This document shows, piece after piece, positions 46,268 through 56,098 of a stretch of DNA of 64,000 bases. The notes under the pieces are model-generated. The model searched no databases and was not told the DNA's origin. It saw only the letters and a program-made list of their open reading frames with translations. The first letter of the stretch is position 1, and every line of letters starts with the position of its first letter. The position numbers were made by a program, and so were the translations under genes. This DNA comes from Owenweeksia sp. TMED14 (GTDB lineage Bacteria; Bacteroidota; Bacteroidia; Flavobacteriales; Schleiferiaceae): assembly GCA_949529985.1 (NCBI GenBank), contig CATIRS010000042.1, forward strand, positions 17,130 to 81,129, in the 5' to 3' direction.

Positions 46268-47803
46268 TTATTGGACATCAATCGAAACAATTCCTACACG
46301 GGAAATACGTGCGCCTTTATCTGTTGTTGCGATAATTTTTCTAATGGTTACTGTGCTTCCCGGACGAAGTTTTTTAATTAAGTCCTTAGCTGTTGATGGA
46401 ATCTTACTCCCTTTAACCTGCATAGGGGGTTGTCCGTCCATTTTTAATTCAAATGAAACGACTTTTAAAGGCAGGTCAAATGGGAAGTCTTGATATTCTG
46501 CTTCAATTTTTGCTTTGCTCAGTAAACTCGAAGACATAATTCCTTGAGTCTTTTTAAATATCGAACCTACAGCTTGAGGTAATCCTTTTATTCGGAAAAC
46601 TTTAGATCCTGCTCGACGCATTTTTCCATTTTCTTCTTTGACTGAAACAGAAATTTTGATTTCTTTACCCTTTATTTTTGTTATATCAGCATTATATTTT
46701 CCATTACTACCTCTAACTCCAGGTCCGTTAACAACGATATTTGCTGGCGCAACACCTGGCACGGAAATTTCTAAAGGATTGATAACATTTCGATATAATA
46801 CATTCATTTTTGATGGTGAAATGACAACACTTGGAGGGGCGACATTATATACGACATCATAATTATAAACTCTGTCATCTCCAGGAAGGGTCATACTCCC
46901 AGTTAGAGTTTTTGATCCTATGCCCTTGGCAAGGAATCGAATTTTCCCAACACCATCAATAATTTCTTCTGGAATGATATCAGTAAACTCTGGTTGATTA
47001 CCGCTGTTATAAGCGGCTAAGAAAACATCTGCTTCATACATTTCTCCTTGAGTTACGTATGTACTTTTTGGCATAACTACAGCTCTTACACCGTCAAATT
47101 TTAAAGCAGAAGCGTCGATTTGACTATAAAAGTACTCAGCGACTCTAGCTTCCATCCGTCTCACTTTAGACTGGAGGTCAGTAATGAATGGAATGACGCC
47201 AGCAAGAGGAAGATCTGCAAAAGTTGCTGTTTCCCATGTCTCTTTCTTTTTCCCTGTTCTGACATCATTAAAGTCAAAAGCTTGATTTATTTCGCCGAGA
47301 AGTTCTTCTGTCACAGGCGAGGGATTTTTTTCTATTTCAGTGATGAGATATTGACGATATTTTGTTAATTCTTCTTTGATCTCTTTTGCTGCTCCCTGAC
47401 CACCTACACTTTTGTCATTCAATAGGTACTCAGTTGGCAGGGATCTGTTATCCTCTCCCTTTAATCGATTGTCATCGGTAGTGTCGATGCCACCTGTTAA
47501 CTCAATCATATCTTCCCGTGCTTTTACGAGCAATGATTCTACTGTGTTAGATTTCGATCGAAGAACTTTAGCTCTTTCATTAAAAGGCACTGCACGTTCA
47601 TTCTCCGAGACTTGAGCTTCAATAGCCGCATAGATAGTTTTAGTCCCTTCTTCAACGGTCTTTACAGTTGCCGACATCCCTACATCAAGTTTATGTAAAA
47701 CCTTGAGAATGTCTTTTGAGACATTTAATGCTAACATAGCTGTTAGCACCAAATACATCATGTTTATCATTTTCTGACGGGGCGATTGTGATCCTGCTGC
47801 CAT
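46268..47803 (-). CDS. gldM: Gliding/T9SS motor protein GldM (PorM)
   Basis: 511 residues: one N-terminal membrane helix (about 13-33, MMYLVLTAMLALNVSKDILK), then a long periplasmic region built of helical and Ig-like domains, the GldM architecture. The SPRQKMINMMYLVLTAMLAL start is nearly invariant in the family. With GldL it forms the proton-driven inner-membrane motor that powers T9SS and gliding, reaching across the periplasm to GldK/GldN. The gldL gene ends 55 bp upstream. Confidence 0.98.
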   Translation of the reverse strand: MAAGSQSPRQKMINMMYLVLTAMLALNVSKDILKVLHKLDVGMSATVKTVEEGTKTIYAAIEAQVSENERAVPFNERAKVLRSKSNTVESLLVKAREDMIELTGGIDTTDDNRLKGEDNRSLPTEYLLNDKSVGGQGAAKEIKEELTKYRQYLITEIEKNPSPVTEELLGEINQAFDFNDVRTGKKKETWETATFADLPLAGVIPFITDLQSKVRRMEARVAEYFYSQIDASALKFDGVRAVVMPKSTYVTQGEMYEADVFLAAYNSGNQPEFTDIIPEEIIDGVGKIRFLAKGIGSKTLTGSMTLPGDDRVYNYDVVYNVAPPSVVISPSKMNVLYRNVINPLEISVPGVAPANIVVNGPGVRGSNGKYNADITKIKGKEIKISVSVKEENGKMRRAGSKVFRIKGLPQAVGSIFKKTQGIMSSSLLSKAKIEAEYQDFPFDLPLKVVSFELKMDGQPPMQVKGSKIPSTAKDLIKKLRPGSTVTIRKIIATTDKGARISRVGIVSIDVQ

Positions 47804-47858
47804 TTGAAATTGTCTAAGAGATAATTAACTTAATTTTTGATTCTAAGAAGCTTAGTAA

Positions 47859-48515
47859 TTATTCGTTTTTCCCACTCATTGCTGAGAGCATATTACCGTA
47901 AACATTATTTAATTGGGATAAGCTGCCTGAAAGTTTTCCAACTTCTTGAGCCAATGTTTCTGATTCGTTCATTGAAGACGCGAGTTTCTCCATCAGGCTG
48001 TTTTGAATTTCTACTTGACTTGTTGTATTCTCTAACTGAACAGCATACAAAGCGTTAAGAGCTTCCATATTCTTAGCGGCACTATTCAATTGATCGCTGT
48101 AGGCAGATGTTGCGCCGGCTGCATCTGAAGAAGAATTCAATGACGATGCCGTATCACTTAATTGTCTCATTCCATCTCCCAAGCTAGTCAATAGTTCAGG
48201 GCCGATTTTAGCTTCTTCCATCATTTTGTCTAACTCTTGTGTGACAGTTCCTCGACGGCCTTTTCCTTCGCTTAACTCTGAAGTAGATAACTCTGGATAA
48301 ACGATTGACCAATCATAGTCATTTGATGGAGATTCGAACGCCGAAATGAAAAATATAACTGCTTCAGTAGTCAGACCAATTATTAACATTAGATCAGCTC
48401 CTGGAAGGTGAATTATCTTAAAGAGAGCACCCATGATAACTACTGCGGCTCCCCATCCGTATAATTTGGACATGAAGTTCTTAAAGCGCTTTCCGTCTAC
48501 GTCAATTAAAGCCAT
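47859..48515 (-). CDS. gldL: Gliding/T9SS motor protein GldL (PorL)
   Basis: 218 residues: two N-terminal membrane helices (about 18-36, YGWGAAVVIMGALFKIIHLP; and 41-60, LMLIIGLTTEAVIFFISAFE, containing the functionally important Glu of helix 2), then a cytoplasmic helical tail with Ser/Ala-rich coiled segments. GldL pentamers around two GldM helices form the rotary motor. The length is at the short end for the family. Confidence 0.97.
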   Translation of the reverse strand: MALIDVDGKRFKNFMSKLYGWGAAVVIMGALFKIIHLPGADLMLIIGLTTEAVIFFISAFESPSNDYDWSIVYPELSTSELSEGKGRRGTVTQELDKMMEEAKIGPELLTSLGDGMRQLSDTASSLNSSSDAAGATSAYSDQLNSAAKNMEALNALYAVQLENTTSQVEIQNSLMEKLASSMNESETLAQEVGKLSGSLSQLNNVYGNMLSAMSGKNE

Positions 48516-48563
48516 GTTGATTTAGTTTGATTAGTTATTTATGAATTCTTTGAAAAATATTAA

Positions 48564-49994
48564 TTAAAAGTCGCGGGCATCCCGGCCTAAGAAGCTTTGA
48601 ACAGTGCGAAATCCTATGTAAGACTTGTTTGTGTCTTGGTATTCGTATTCTCTTGAGCTTACCTGTAAAAAAGCTGCTATATCTTTCCATGATCCACCTC
48701 GAATGACTTTTCTTTTCATTGTTTCAGGATCGTTTTCATCTGCATTATATTTGAAATCAGGGTTGAAATCACCTACATAATAATAACTTGCTTCGTCCCA
48801 TGCAGTACTCGTCCATTCTGCGACATTGCCAGACATACAATACAATCCATAACCATTTGGCTCATAGGAATTAGCCTTTACAGGATGAAACCCTCCATCA
48901 GCAGTTAAATTTCCGCGAGACGGCTTAAAATTCGCCAAGAAGCAGCCTGCGCTATTTGTAGTGTAAGGACCGCCCCATGGGTAAGTAGTTAGTTCAAAAC
49001 CACCACGCGCAGCATATTCCCATTCAGATTCTGTAGGTAGTCGAAATTCACTCTCTTGAAAGTCTTTATTATCTTTTAGGTATTCATTTCTATAACGTGA
49101 ACGCCAATTACAAAATGCCATAGCCTGTTTCCAATTAATACCTACAACAGGATACTTATCATAAGCTGGATGCCAGAAGTAGTTGTCATGCATCTGTTCG
49201 TTAAAGGAATAAGTAAAATCAGAAAGCCAGACTAGAGTATCAGGGTAAATATTTATTGTTTCACTTTCAAAAAAGCTGGATCTGTCAGAAATGCTTTGAC
49301 CGTCTTTGATATAGTCTTTGTAATTAAAGGTCATTCCGTCAGCATCAACATCAGAGAAATCCATATTGACTCGATTAGATTTTTTGGCAGCTTTTTGCTT
49401 GTCAATCCAGAAATAAAGGTAATTGAGCTGGCGGGAGTCAAGCATACGTCCTCCTAGGTATCTCTCTTCAGGAGCTAAGTACATCGTTTCCAAAACTTCT
49501 GTATACTCTATGGAGGGGAATCTTTTAGTATCCCACGATAATGATTTACTCCAATCAAGATGCGACTGCATTGAATCTGGATATTCTATTCCCACATATT
49601 CTTCAAAATAAGTTGGGTTTTGCATGTCAGCGTATGAGATATATTCGAATTCTTCGACTAATCCTTCTGCTAGTCTAAAACGCAAGATCGAATCACGAAC
49701 CCAATGAACAAATTGTCTGTACTCATTATTTGTTATTTCTGTTTCATCCATGTAGAAGGAAGAAACACTCACAGTTTTAGTCGGAGCTGTTAAAGATGCA
49801 GGAACGTCAATATCCGCATTGCCTGAATTAAATGATCCCTGAGGAATATAGACCATGCCATAAGGATCTGATGGATAAAAGTCAGGACGATTTTGTACGC
49901 CAACTAACTCGCCATGGTTGGAGCCAGAGCAAGAAATAAGAAGGCTTACTAATCCTAAAGAGATATATCTAAACGTTGTATTTATTTTTTTCAT
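48564..49994 (-). CDS. gldK: Gliding/T9SS lipoprotein GldK (PorK)
   Basis: 476 residues with a lipobox (SLGLVSLLISC, Cys about residue 22) and the formylglycine-generating-enzyme/sulfatase-modifying fold: GMVYIPQGSFNSGN, MDETEITNNEYRQFV, GINWKQAMAFCNWRS, RLPTESEWEYAARGG, YCMSGNVAEWTS, VIRGGSWKD and SYIGFRTV. The family is non-catalytic in this role; GldK with GldN forms the outer-membrane-attached ring. GldJ is a paralogue, but the position directly before gldL identifies GldK. Confidence 0.97.
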   Translation of the reverse strand: MKKINTTFRYISLGLVSLLISCSGSNHGELVGVQNRPDFYPSDPYGMVYIPQGSFNSGNADIDVPASLTAPTKTVSVSSFYMDETEITNNEYRQFVHWVRDSILRFRLAEGLVEEFEYISYADMQNPTYFEEYVGIEYPDSMQSHLDWSKSLSWDTKRFPSIEYTEVLETMYLAPEERYLGGRMLDSRQLNYLYFWIDKQKAAKKSNRVNMDFSDVDADGMTFNYKDYIKDGQSISDRSSFFESETINIYPDTLVWLSDFTYSFNEQMHDNYFWHPAYDKYPVVGINWKQAMAFCNWRSRYRNEYLKDNKDFQESEFRLPTESEWEYAARGGFELTTYPWGGPYTTNSAGCFLANFKPSRGNLTADGGFHPVKANSYEPNGYGLYCMSGNVAEWTSTAWDEASYYYVGDFNPDFKYNADENDPETMKRKVIRGGSWKDIAAFLQVSSREYEYQDTNKSYIGFRTVQSFLGRDARDF

Positions 49995-50027
49995 GGAATT
50001 GTTTCTTACTGCAAAAAGTTTGCCAAT

Positions 50028-50972
50028 TTACAAAAATCTTATGTTTCTATAGCTTCCTTGAGTTCGAGGGGGTACCTCAATGTTGAAACTGTAGTTGAGG
50101 AAAACTTCATGACTACCTCCACTGAATTGGGCTAGCGACGATGTTGTTATGTCGTATGAATAGGCAAGCCTTAAAGATGGAAGTATCTGGTAACCAGCCA
50201 TTATACTTAAGGCATCTTGGTTTCTGTATCCAAGACCACCGTAGATCTTATCCTGAATGACCGCATTAATATTCATGTCAATTGATACATTAGAATTTAA
50301 ATCCGATTTCACTAAAAAGTTTGGGGAAAGAACTAGGTCTAGATTGCGAAATGGAATATTTAGACCACCAGTGAGGTAATAATGTAATTTGCTTTTGAAT
50401 GCTGCCGTAGTTCCCAAGCTTGCTGAACTTTGTAATAACCGACTAGAGGACAAACCACCATACCAGAAATCTGAGGAGTAGTAAGCGCCAAAATTCATTT
50501 CAGGTGTCATTGCAGTAGCATTCGGTGCAAAAACACTTGGATCACTTGCTCCAGCAGTGCCATCAGGGTATATCCAGGTAGCCTGCTTAACATTTTTATT
50601 TTTAAAATCAACAGATAGACCTATACCGAGTTTACCTGGGCCCATTTCTAATTGGTAAGCATAGCCAATTGCAGCAGCAATATCTTGAAAAAATCCTATT
50701 TCGTCGTTGACAATATTCAGAAGAATACCTCCATGCAGCAGGGCTAGAGGTATGTCAGCATTAATATTTTGACTAGTTGGTGCATTTTCAAAGCCTACCC
50801 ATTGTGAACGGTGACCTACATTCAAGTTAATTGATCCAGAGCTTCCGGCAAATCCAGGGTTGAACCCTACTTTGTTATGATAATACTGTGAATACTGAAC
50901 GTCTTGCTGAGCAGCAATTGTTCCAGCAAAACCAACGATCAATAATAGTAAGAATATTTTGCGAATTATCAT
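50028..50972 (-). CDS. porP: PorP/SprF-family T9SS outer-membrane protein
   Basis: 314 residues with a signal peptide (LLLIVGFAGTIAAQ). The PorP/SprF family pattern is QQDVQYSQYYHNKVGFNPGFAGSSG near the N-terminus, a barrel of about 14 strands, and a C-terminal HEVFLNYSFNI strand. PorP binds the ring and links it to outer-membrane components. In Porphyromonas gingivalis porP directly precedes porKLMN, as here. A 7/8 -7 box is visible 16 bp upstream (TTATTTTTA context). Confidence 0.93.
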   Translation of the reverse strand: MIIRKIFLLLLIVGFAGTIAAQQDVQYSQYYHNKVGFNPGFAGSSGSINLNVGHRSQWVGFENAPTSQNINADIPLALLHGGILLNIVNDEIGFFQDIAAAIGYAYQLEMGPGKLGIGLSVDFKNKNVKQATWIYPDGTAGASDPSVFAPNATAMTPEMNFGAYYSSDFWYGGLSSSRLLQSSASLGTTAAFKSKLHYYLTGGLNIPFRNLDLVLSPNFLVKSDLNSNVSIDMNINAVIQDKIYGGLGYRNQDALSIMAGYQILPSLRLAYSYDITTSSLAQFSGGSHEVFLNYSFNIEVPPRTQGSYRNIRFL

Positions 50973-51069
50973 TCAGTAAAGATTGAAGGCTAAAAATAAG
51001 AAATTATATGTCATCATTGAGAGTATTATTTAAACTAAATAACTTTTTACTGAATAAGTATGGTTGAAT

Positions 51070-52224
51070 TTATATTGATTTTTGTACAGCTTTCCAATAT
51101 CTATCTGGTATCTCACCGTTTTGTGCAGATTCATAATCATCTAATGAACAGGCGATTAAGCTATTTCTGGCGTCTTGCCCTGGATGTGCAGGGATCTCTA
51201 TCCACCATCTTTCTGACCATGGTGACTTATAAAAGATAATTTCTTGTTCTAATCCATTAGTTAAAACCGTAAACCTGGTATAATCTGTTTTTGATCGAAA
51301 AGGGTAGTCTCCCTTTCTCCAATCAACCCCGTCAATGAAATACCAAATACCTTGGGCTAAAAGTTGAGCGTTTTGACTAGTATTGTCCAGTCGAGGATTG
51401 TAATCAAATATTCCTGTTGCTGAAAGCTTATCACTCATACCTGCGTAACGCATTGAAGCACAAAACTCTTCTCCTGTAAGTCCATTTGGAGACGGTTCAG
51501 TTTGTCCTGGTGCATCCGCCATTTTAATTACATGATTGTTAAAAAAAATAATGTCAGCATCTCTTAATAGTGGCTCAATCATAAATATGTTACCTCTGAT
51601 ATCTCCGAGTCTTGAGGTGCTAAAATGCATACGTTCAAATAATTCAAGAATCTTTGGACGTACATAATACGACTGATGGCCAACATGAGATAGATTGTAA
51701 AGCCGATAGGGTTTCGAAGTTAAAATGTGACTTAGATAATTATTTGAGTTCAAGGTTTCCTCATCCGAAGCCAGTGAAATACGACTGTTTAGTACAGTAG
51801 CACTAATTGTTCTTTCAAGTCGAACAAATGATCTATAAATTGCTAATCCAAGGTCTGAGCTGCCGCCAAGAATAAATGGTATCGAATTAAGTTTTATTAC
51901 TTCTACACAAACTTCCTCAAGAGCAGAGAGTGTATCTATAACATCTCTTCCTGGAATAATATCTCCAATATCTGCGATTTTAATATTCCATGATCCTGGA
52001 AAAAGTGAATAAAGCTCTTTTCTTATGGCTCGGCTGGCTTCGGATACTCCCTTATGAGTTGGGTTTGATCTATCTTCAGGTACACCGATTAGAGTTATTT
52101 GATTGTTTCTTAAATCTGGGAAGTTAGAATCATCAACAAATACTTCAAAGCTTTCTGCTAATGAGCCAGGCTCGAAATTTTGAAGCCAATCTTCAGAAAT
52201 GGGACTGAGAACTTCTTGCCACAT
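51070..52224 (-). CDS. Arginase/ureohydrolase-fold protein lacking the metal ligands
   Basis: 384 residues with the arginase-agmatinase-formimidoylglutamase fold: ITLIGVPEDRSNPTHKGVSEASRAIR, FILGGSSDLG, then DAPGQTEPSPNGLTGEEF. The Mn-binding motifs are degenerate: GGxH is GGSS, DxHxD is replaced by LNSRISLASDE, and SxDxDxxDP is FFNNHVIKMADAP. It should not hydrolyse guanidino compounds. The gene between topA and porP-gldK is a recurrent neighbour of the gld locus in Flavobacteriia, hinting at a structural or regulatory role linked to T9SS; this is inference. Confidence 0.82.
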   Translation of the reverse strand: MWQEVLSPISEDWLQNFEPGSLAESFEVFVDDSNFPDLRNNQITLIGVPEDRSNPTHKGVSEASRAIRKELYSLFPGSWNIKIADIGDIIPGRDVIDTLSALEEVCVEVIKLNSIPFILGGSSDLGLAIYRSFVRLERTISATVLNSRISLASDEETLNSNNYLSHILTSKPYRLYNLSHVGHQSYYVRPKILELFERMHFSTSRLGDIRGNIFMIEPLLRDADIIFFNNHVIKMADAPGQTEPSPNGLTGEEFCASMRYAGMSDKLSATGIFDYNPRLDNTSQNAQLLAQGIWYFIDGVDWRKGDYPFRSKTDYTRFTVLTNGLEQEIIFYKSPWSERWWIEIPAHPGQDARNSLIACSLDDYESAQNGEIPDRYWKAVQKSI

Positions 52225-52227
52225 ACA

Positions 52228-54546
52228 TCAAATCTTTTTTTTAGTTTTTGTGACTGACTTTTTAGTTTTGTTTAAAGGTTTTTTCGATTTTTTTGGAGGA
52301 GCTTCGTTGATTATTTTGATTGTAGACTCTGCTGTTAAGGATTCTGGATCAATGTCTTTAGGTATTTTGAAATTGGCCTTGTTGTACTTTATGTAAGGCC
52401 CATATCGCCCCTTTCGAACCTCAATGACCCCCTCAGGCCCTTCAAATGTTGCCAGCTGCGCTGCAGCGTCTGCTGCTGCCTTGGCAACAATGAGATCAAT
52501 AGCTTGGGCTTCAGTTACATTAAAAGGGGTTATTTCGTCTGGAAGGCTTACAAAACTTCGTTTGACTTGAACATATGCTCCAAACCTTCCATTATTTGTT
52601 ATGATCTCTTCTCCATTGTAGGATCCGACAATTCTTGGTAGAGTTAAAAGTGGCAAAGCTTCGTCAAGAGTAACTGTCTCGAGCCTCAATTCTTTAGGTA
52701 GGCCAACAAATTTCGGTTTTTCCTCATCAGAAGTCTCACCAACTTGAATTACTGGGCCGAATTTTGCGAGTCTCACGTAAATATTTCTATTTGATTTAGG
52801 TTCTATTCCGAGCAGTCTTTGGCCGCTTTCTCGTTCAGCTTCGCCAGCCTTCCCTACGAGGGGGCTGAAGTTTGAATAGAAATCAGCTAATACTTCTGTC
52901 CATGGTGCTGATCCCGTGGAAACTAGATCAAAATCACTTTCCATTTTGGCTGTAAATTGGTAGTCCATAACGGGAGCAAAATGCTGATTCAAAAAGTCTG
53001 TAACTAGATTCCCTAAATCGGTTGGAATCATTTTCCCTTTGTTTGATCCCGAATTTTCTTTTAATTTTTCCCAATTCCATTCTTGATTGGAAAATATTCC
53101 TCGTGAAAAAGATCGTTCACTCCCCTCAGAAATCCCTTTTTGAACGTATTCACGCTTCTGAATTGTAGTAATTGTGGGAGCATAAGTAGAGGGTCGACCA
53201 ATCCCGAGCTCCTCCATAGACTTAACTAAAGTTGCCTCTGAAAAGCGCCCAGGGGGCCTGGTGAATCTTTGATTCGCTGATGCAGAGATTAATTTAACAC
53301 TTTCACCTTTTTCGAGCTTTGGAAGCAGTCCGGTTTCTTCTTCTTGCATGCTTTCCCTGTAAATTTTTAGGTAACCATCAAAAGAAATCATTTCCCCTTT
53401 TGCTATAAACTTCAAACCACTATTATTCTCAATATCAGCTGTTGTTCTTTCAAGTCTTGCATCACTCATTAGTGAGGCAATTGTTCTTTTCCATATTAAG
53501 TCATAAAGTTTTTTTTGCTGCTCATCATTTCCTCCATTTCTAACGGACATATCTGTTGGTCTTATTGCTTCGTGAGCTTCTTGCGCTCCTTTTGACTTTG
53601 TGCTAAATTTTCTAACCTGGACGTACTCTTCTCCATAATTTTGAGTTATCACAGAGGTTGCTGACTGGATGGCGTCTTGGGATAGATTTAATGAATCTGT
53701 TCTCATATATGTAATTAAACCAGATTCATAAAGACCTTGAGCTAGTGACATTGTACGGTTTACCTGGTACCCTAACTTTCTAGAAGCCTCTTGCTGAAGT
53801 GTGCTCGTTGTAAATGGTCCTGAAGGCTTCCGAATTGCTCCTTTTTTTAACAAGCTAGTTACATTAAACGAATTTCTTGAAAGGCTTTCTAGCATAGGCT
53901 CAACGCCCTCTTCATTTTGAGCACTTTTATTTAATTCTGTAGTAAAAGATTCACCTAGTGAATTTGAAAAGCTCGCATTAATTCGAAAGTCACTTGAACT
54001 TTTAAATGATTGAATTTCACGTTCTCTTTCAACAATAAGTCTAACAGCTACTGATTGAACTCTTCCTGCACTTAATCCTGCCCTTACTTTTTTCCACAGA
54101 ACAGGAGACAGGTCAAATCCAACAATCCGGTCCATTACTCTTCGTGCTTGTTGAGCATTTACAACTTGCATATCAATACGGCGAGGCTTTTCAATTGCCA
54201 TCGAGATAGCTTTTTTAGTTATCTCGTGAAAAACGATACGATTGGTTTTTAATGGGTCTAGTTTTAATGTTTCAGCTAAATGCCATGCAATTGCTTCACC
54301 TTCTCTGTCCTCATCTGAAGCAAGCCATACTGTTTCAGAGTCTTTGGCAAGTTTTTTTAATTTTGCTACAATATCTTTTTTGTCTTTGCTGACTACATAA
54401 GTTGGAGAAAATTTATTTTCTCGATCAACACCATCTAAATCTCTAATATGGCCAAAGCTTGATTCAACTTTAAAGTCTGGGCCGAGAAATTTCTCAATTG
54501 TTTTTGCTTTTGCAGGGGATTCTACTATAACTAGATTTTTAGGCAT
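52228..54546 (-). CDS. topA: DNA topoisomerase I TopA
   Basis: 772 residues from ATG 54546 (MPKNLVIVESPAKAKTI), the standard start; an ATG 14 codons upstream gives non-homologous sequence. Toprim domain (about 1-120; ASDEDREGEAIAWHLAE), catalytic region ESGLITYMRTDS with the active-site Tyr, and C-terminal topoisomerase-C repeats (GRFGAYVQVK, GRYGPYIKYNKANFKIP) instead of the zinc fingers of E. coli TopA. The Lys-rich tail (KSKKPLNKTKK, then VTKTKKKI) is typical of Bacteroidota. It relaxes negative supercoils. Confidence 0.98.
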   Translation of the reverse strand: MPKNLVIVESPAKAKTIEKFLGPDFKVESSFGHIRDLDGVDRENKFSPTYVVSKDKKDIVAKLKKLAKDSETVWLASDEDREGEAIAWHLAETLKLDPLKTNRIVFHEITKKAISMAIEKPRRIDMQVVNAQQARRVMDRIVGFDLSPVLWKKVRAGLSAGRVQSVAVRLIVEREREIQSFKSSSDFRINASFSNSLGESFTTELNKSAQNEEGVEPMLESLSRNSFNVTSLLKKGAIRKPSGPFTTSTLQQEASRKLGYQVNRTMSLAQGLYESGLITYMRTDSLNLSQDAIQSATSVITQNYGEEYVQVRKFSTKSKGAQEAHEAIRPTDMSVRNGGNDEQQKKLYDLIWKRTIASLMSDARLERTTADIENNSGLKFIAKGEMISFDGYLKIYRESMQEEETGLLPKLEKGESVKLISASANQRFTRPPGRFSEATLVKSMEELGIGRPSTYAPTITTIQKREYVQKGISEGSERSFSRGIFSNQEWNWEKLKENSGSNKGKMIPTDLGNLVTDFLNQHFAPVMDYQFTAKMESDFDLVSTGSAPWTEVLADFYSNFSPLVGKAGEAERESGQRLLGIEPKSNRNIYVRLAKFGPVIQVGETSDEEKPKFVGLPKELRLETVTLDEALPLLTLPRIVGSYNGEEIITNNGRFGAYVQVKRSFVSLPDEITPFNVTEAQAIDLIVAKAAADAAAQLATFEGPEGVIEVRKGRYGPYIKYNKANFKIPKDIDPESLTAESTIKIINEAPPKKSKKPLNKTKKSVTKTKKKI

Positions 54547-54641
54547 AAGGTATTTTTTCTGAGCGCAAAGTAATGGAAGCATTTCCATAAATTAGTATAA
54601 AATCATTTGCTGACATTTTGTCACACTAGCTAGAAAGTACT

Positions 54642-54649
54642 TATTTTTG
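54642..54649 (+). promoter_or_regulatory. Promoter of miaB: TTG-N21-TATTTTTG
   Basis: Exact -7 box 4 nt before the ATG, with a -33 TTG at 54618-54620 at a spacing of 21 bp (consensus 17-23). The best complete Bacteroidota promoter in the window; it predicts a leaderless miaB mRNA. A palindrome TGACA-TTT-TGTCA (54611-54623) covers the -33 element. Confidence 0.7.
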
Positions 54650-54653
54650 TAAA

Positions 54654-56096
54654 ATGAATACATTAAAAGGTCGTGGAAATCTTCTTGACGAAGAGAGACA
54701 AGGCGAACCTATAGTTATAGAAAGCGCAGGCACAGGGAAAAAGCTTTACCTGGAATCATATGGTTGTGCGATGAATTTTTCCGACAGTGAAATTGTAGCT
54801 TCAATATTAACAAAAGACGGTTACGAGACAACAACTAATTTGGAAGAAGCTGATTTAGTTCTTCTAAATACATGCTCCATAAGAGATAAAGCAGAGCAAA
54901 CTGTCAGAAAGCGTCTAAAAGAACTTAATATTGTTAAAAAGAAGTCACCAGAATTGAAAATCGGCGTCCTCGGTTGTATGGCAGAGAGAGTGCGCGAGAA
55001 ATTTTTTGAAGAGGAGAAGCTTGTAGACTTAGTTGTTGGTCCTGATGCCTATCGAGATCTTCCAAATCTTGTTGGAGAACTTGATGATGGACGTAAGGCT
55101 GTTAACGTCATACTTTCAAAAGAAGAAACTTATCATAATATTGAACCAGTTCGATTGGGAAGTAATGGTGTCTCTGCATTTGTATCGATTACGCGAGGCT
55201 GTGATAATATGTGTACTTTTTGTGTTGTTCCTTTTACTCGCGGTAGAGAGCGTAGTCGAGACCCTCAAACAATTGTTGATGAGGCTCTTAAGTTGTATAG
55301 CGATGGCTATAAAGAAGTCACTTTATTAGGACAAAATGTTGATAGTTATCTCTGGTATGGCGGTGGCTTAAAAAAAGATTTTGAAAAGTCTAGTTCTTTG
55401 GCTCAGGCCTCTTCAATTCGGTTCGCAAATTTATTGAGCCTCGTAGCTTTAGCAGTTCCAAAAATGCGTATCCGTTTTTCAACATCAAACCCCCAAGACA
55501 TGGCAGATGAAGTTTTGTATGCTATTGCCGAACATAAAAATATTTGTAATTATATTCATCTTCCTGTTCAGAGTGGTAGTAGTCGTATTTTGAAAGCAAT
55601 GAATAGAGGGCATAATCGAGAGGAATACTTAGACTTAATTCAAAGAATAAGGAGAATAATTCCAAACTGCGGTATTTCTCAAGATATGATTGCTGGATTT
55701 TCTGGAGAAACAGAAGATGATCATTATGAAACATTGAGTTTAATGGAGCTAGTTAAATATAATTTTGGATATATGTATTTTTATTCAGAGAGACCGAATA
55801 CTTTCGCTGCTAGAAAATTAGAGGATGATGTTCCTTTAGAAATAAAAAAACGGAGACTTTCTGAAATAATCGATTCTCAAAGAAGACACAGTAAAGAAAT
55901 TTTGTCAAAATGTATCGATAAGACCTTTGAGGTTTTGGTTGAGGGAGCATCAAAAAAATCTGAAGATGATTTATTTGGAAGAACCTCGGAAAATACCGTT
56001 ATCGTTTTTCCTAAAATGAATTTTAAACCTGGAGATTTTGTTAATGTAAAAGTTCAAAGGGCAACTTCTGCTACACTAATAGGAGAATCAGTTTAG
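54654..56096 (+). CDS. miaB: tRNA-2-methylthio-N6-dimethylallyladenosine synthase MiaB
   Basis: 480 residues. The N-terminal MTTase domain has YLESYGCAMNFSDSE, LNTCSIRDKAEQ and VLGCMAERV, whose cysteines bind the auxiliary [4Fe-4S] cluster. The radical-SAM core has RGCDNMCTFCVVPFTRGRE (CxxxCxxC), LLGQNVDSY and IHLPVQSGSS. A C-terminal TRAM domain (about 415-480) completes it. It adds the 2-methylthio group to i6A37 of tRNAs reading UNN codons. It heads a rightward operon-like run to secG. Confidence 0.98.
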   Translation: MNTLKGRGNLLDEERQGEPIVIESAGTGKKLYLESYGCAMNFSDSEIVASILTKDGYETTTNLEEADLVLLNTCSIRDKAEQTVRKRLKELNIVKKKSPELKIGVLGCMAERVREKFFEEEKLVDLVVGPDAYRDLPNLVGELDDGRKAVNVILSKEETYHNIEPVRLGSNGVSAFVSITRGCDNMCTFCVVPFTRGRERSRDPQTIVDEALKLYSDGYKEVTLLGQNVDSYLWYGGGLKKDFEKSSSLAQASSIRFANLLSLVALAVPKMRIRFSTSNPQDMADEVLYAIAEHKNICNYIHLPVQSGSSRILKAMNRGHNREEYLDLIQRIRRIIPNCGISQDMIAGFSGETEDDHYETLSLMELVKYNFGYMYFYSERPNTFAARKLEDDVPLEIKKRRLSEIIDSQRRHSKEILSKCIDKTFEVLVEGASKKSEDDLFGRTSENTVIVFPKMNFKPGDFVNVKVQRATSATLIGESV

Positions 56097-56098
56097 AT

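Noticed and set aside
54547-54588. Upstream ATG for TopA (MEMLPLLCAQKKYL)
   Set aside because: The extension is non-homologous; MPKNLVIVESPAKAKT is the standard start.
54611-54623. TGACA-TTT-TGTCA palindrome upstream of miaB as the same operator as the groES palindrome
   Set aside because: The half-sites are inverted relative to TGTCA-N3-TGACA at 59777, so the two are not the same motif; a 5-bp arm can occur by chance.
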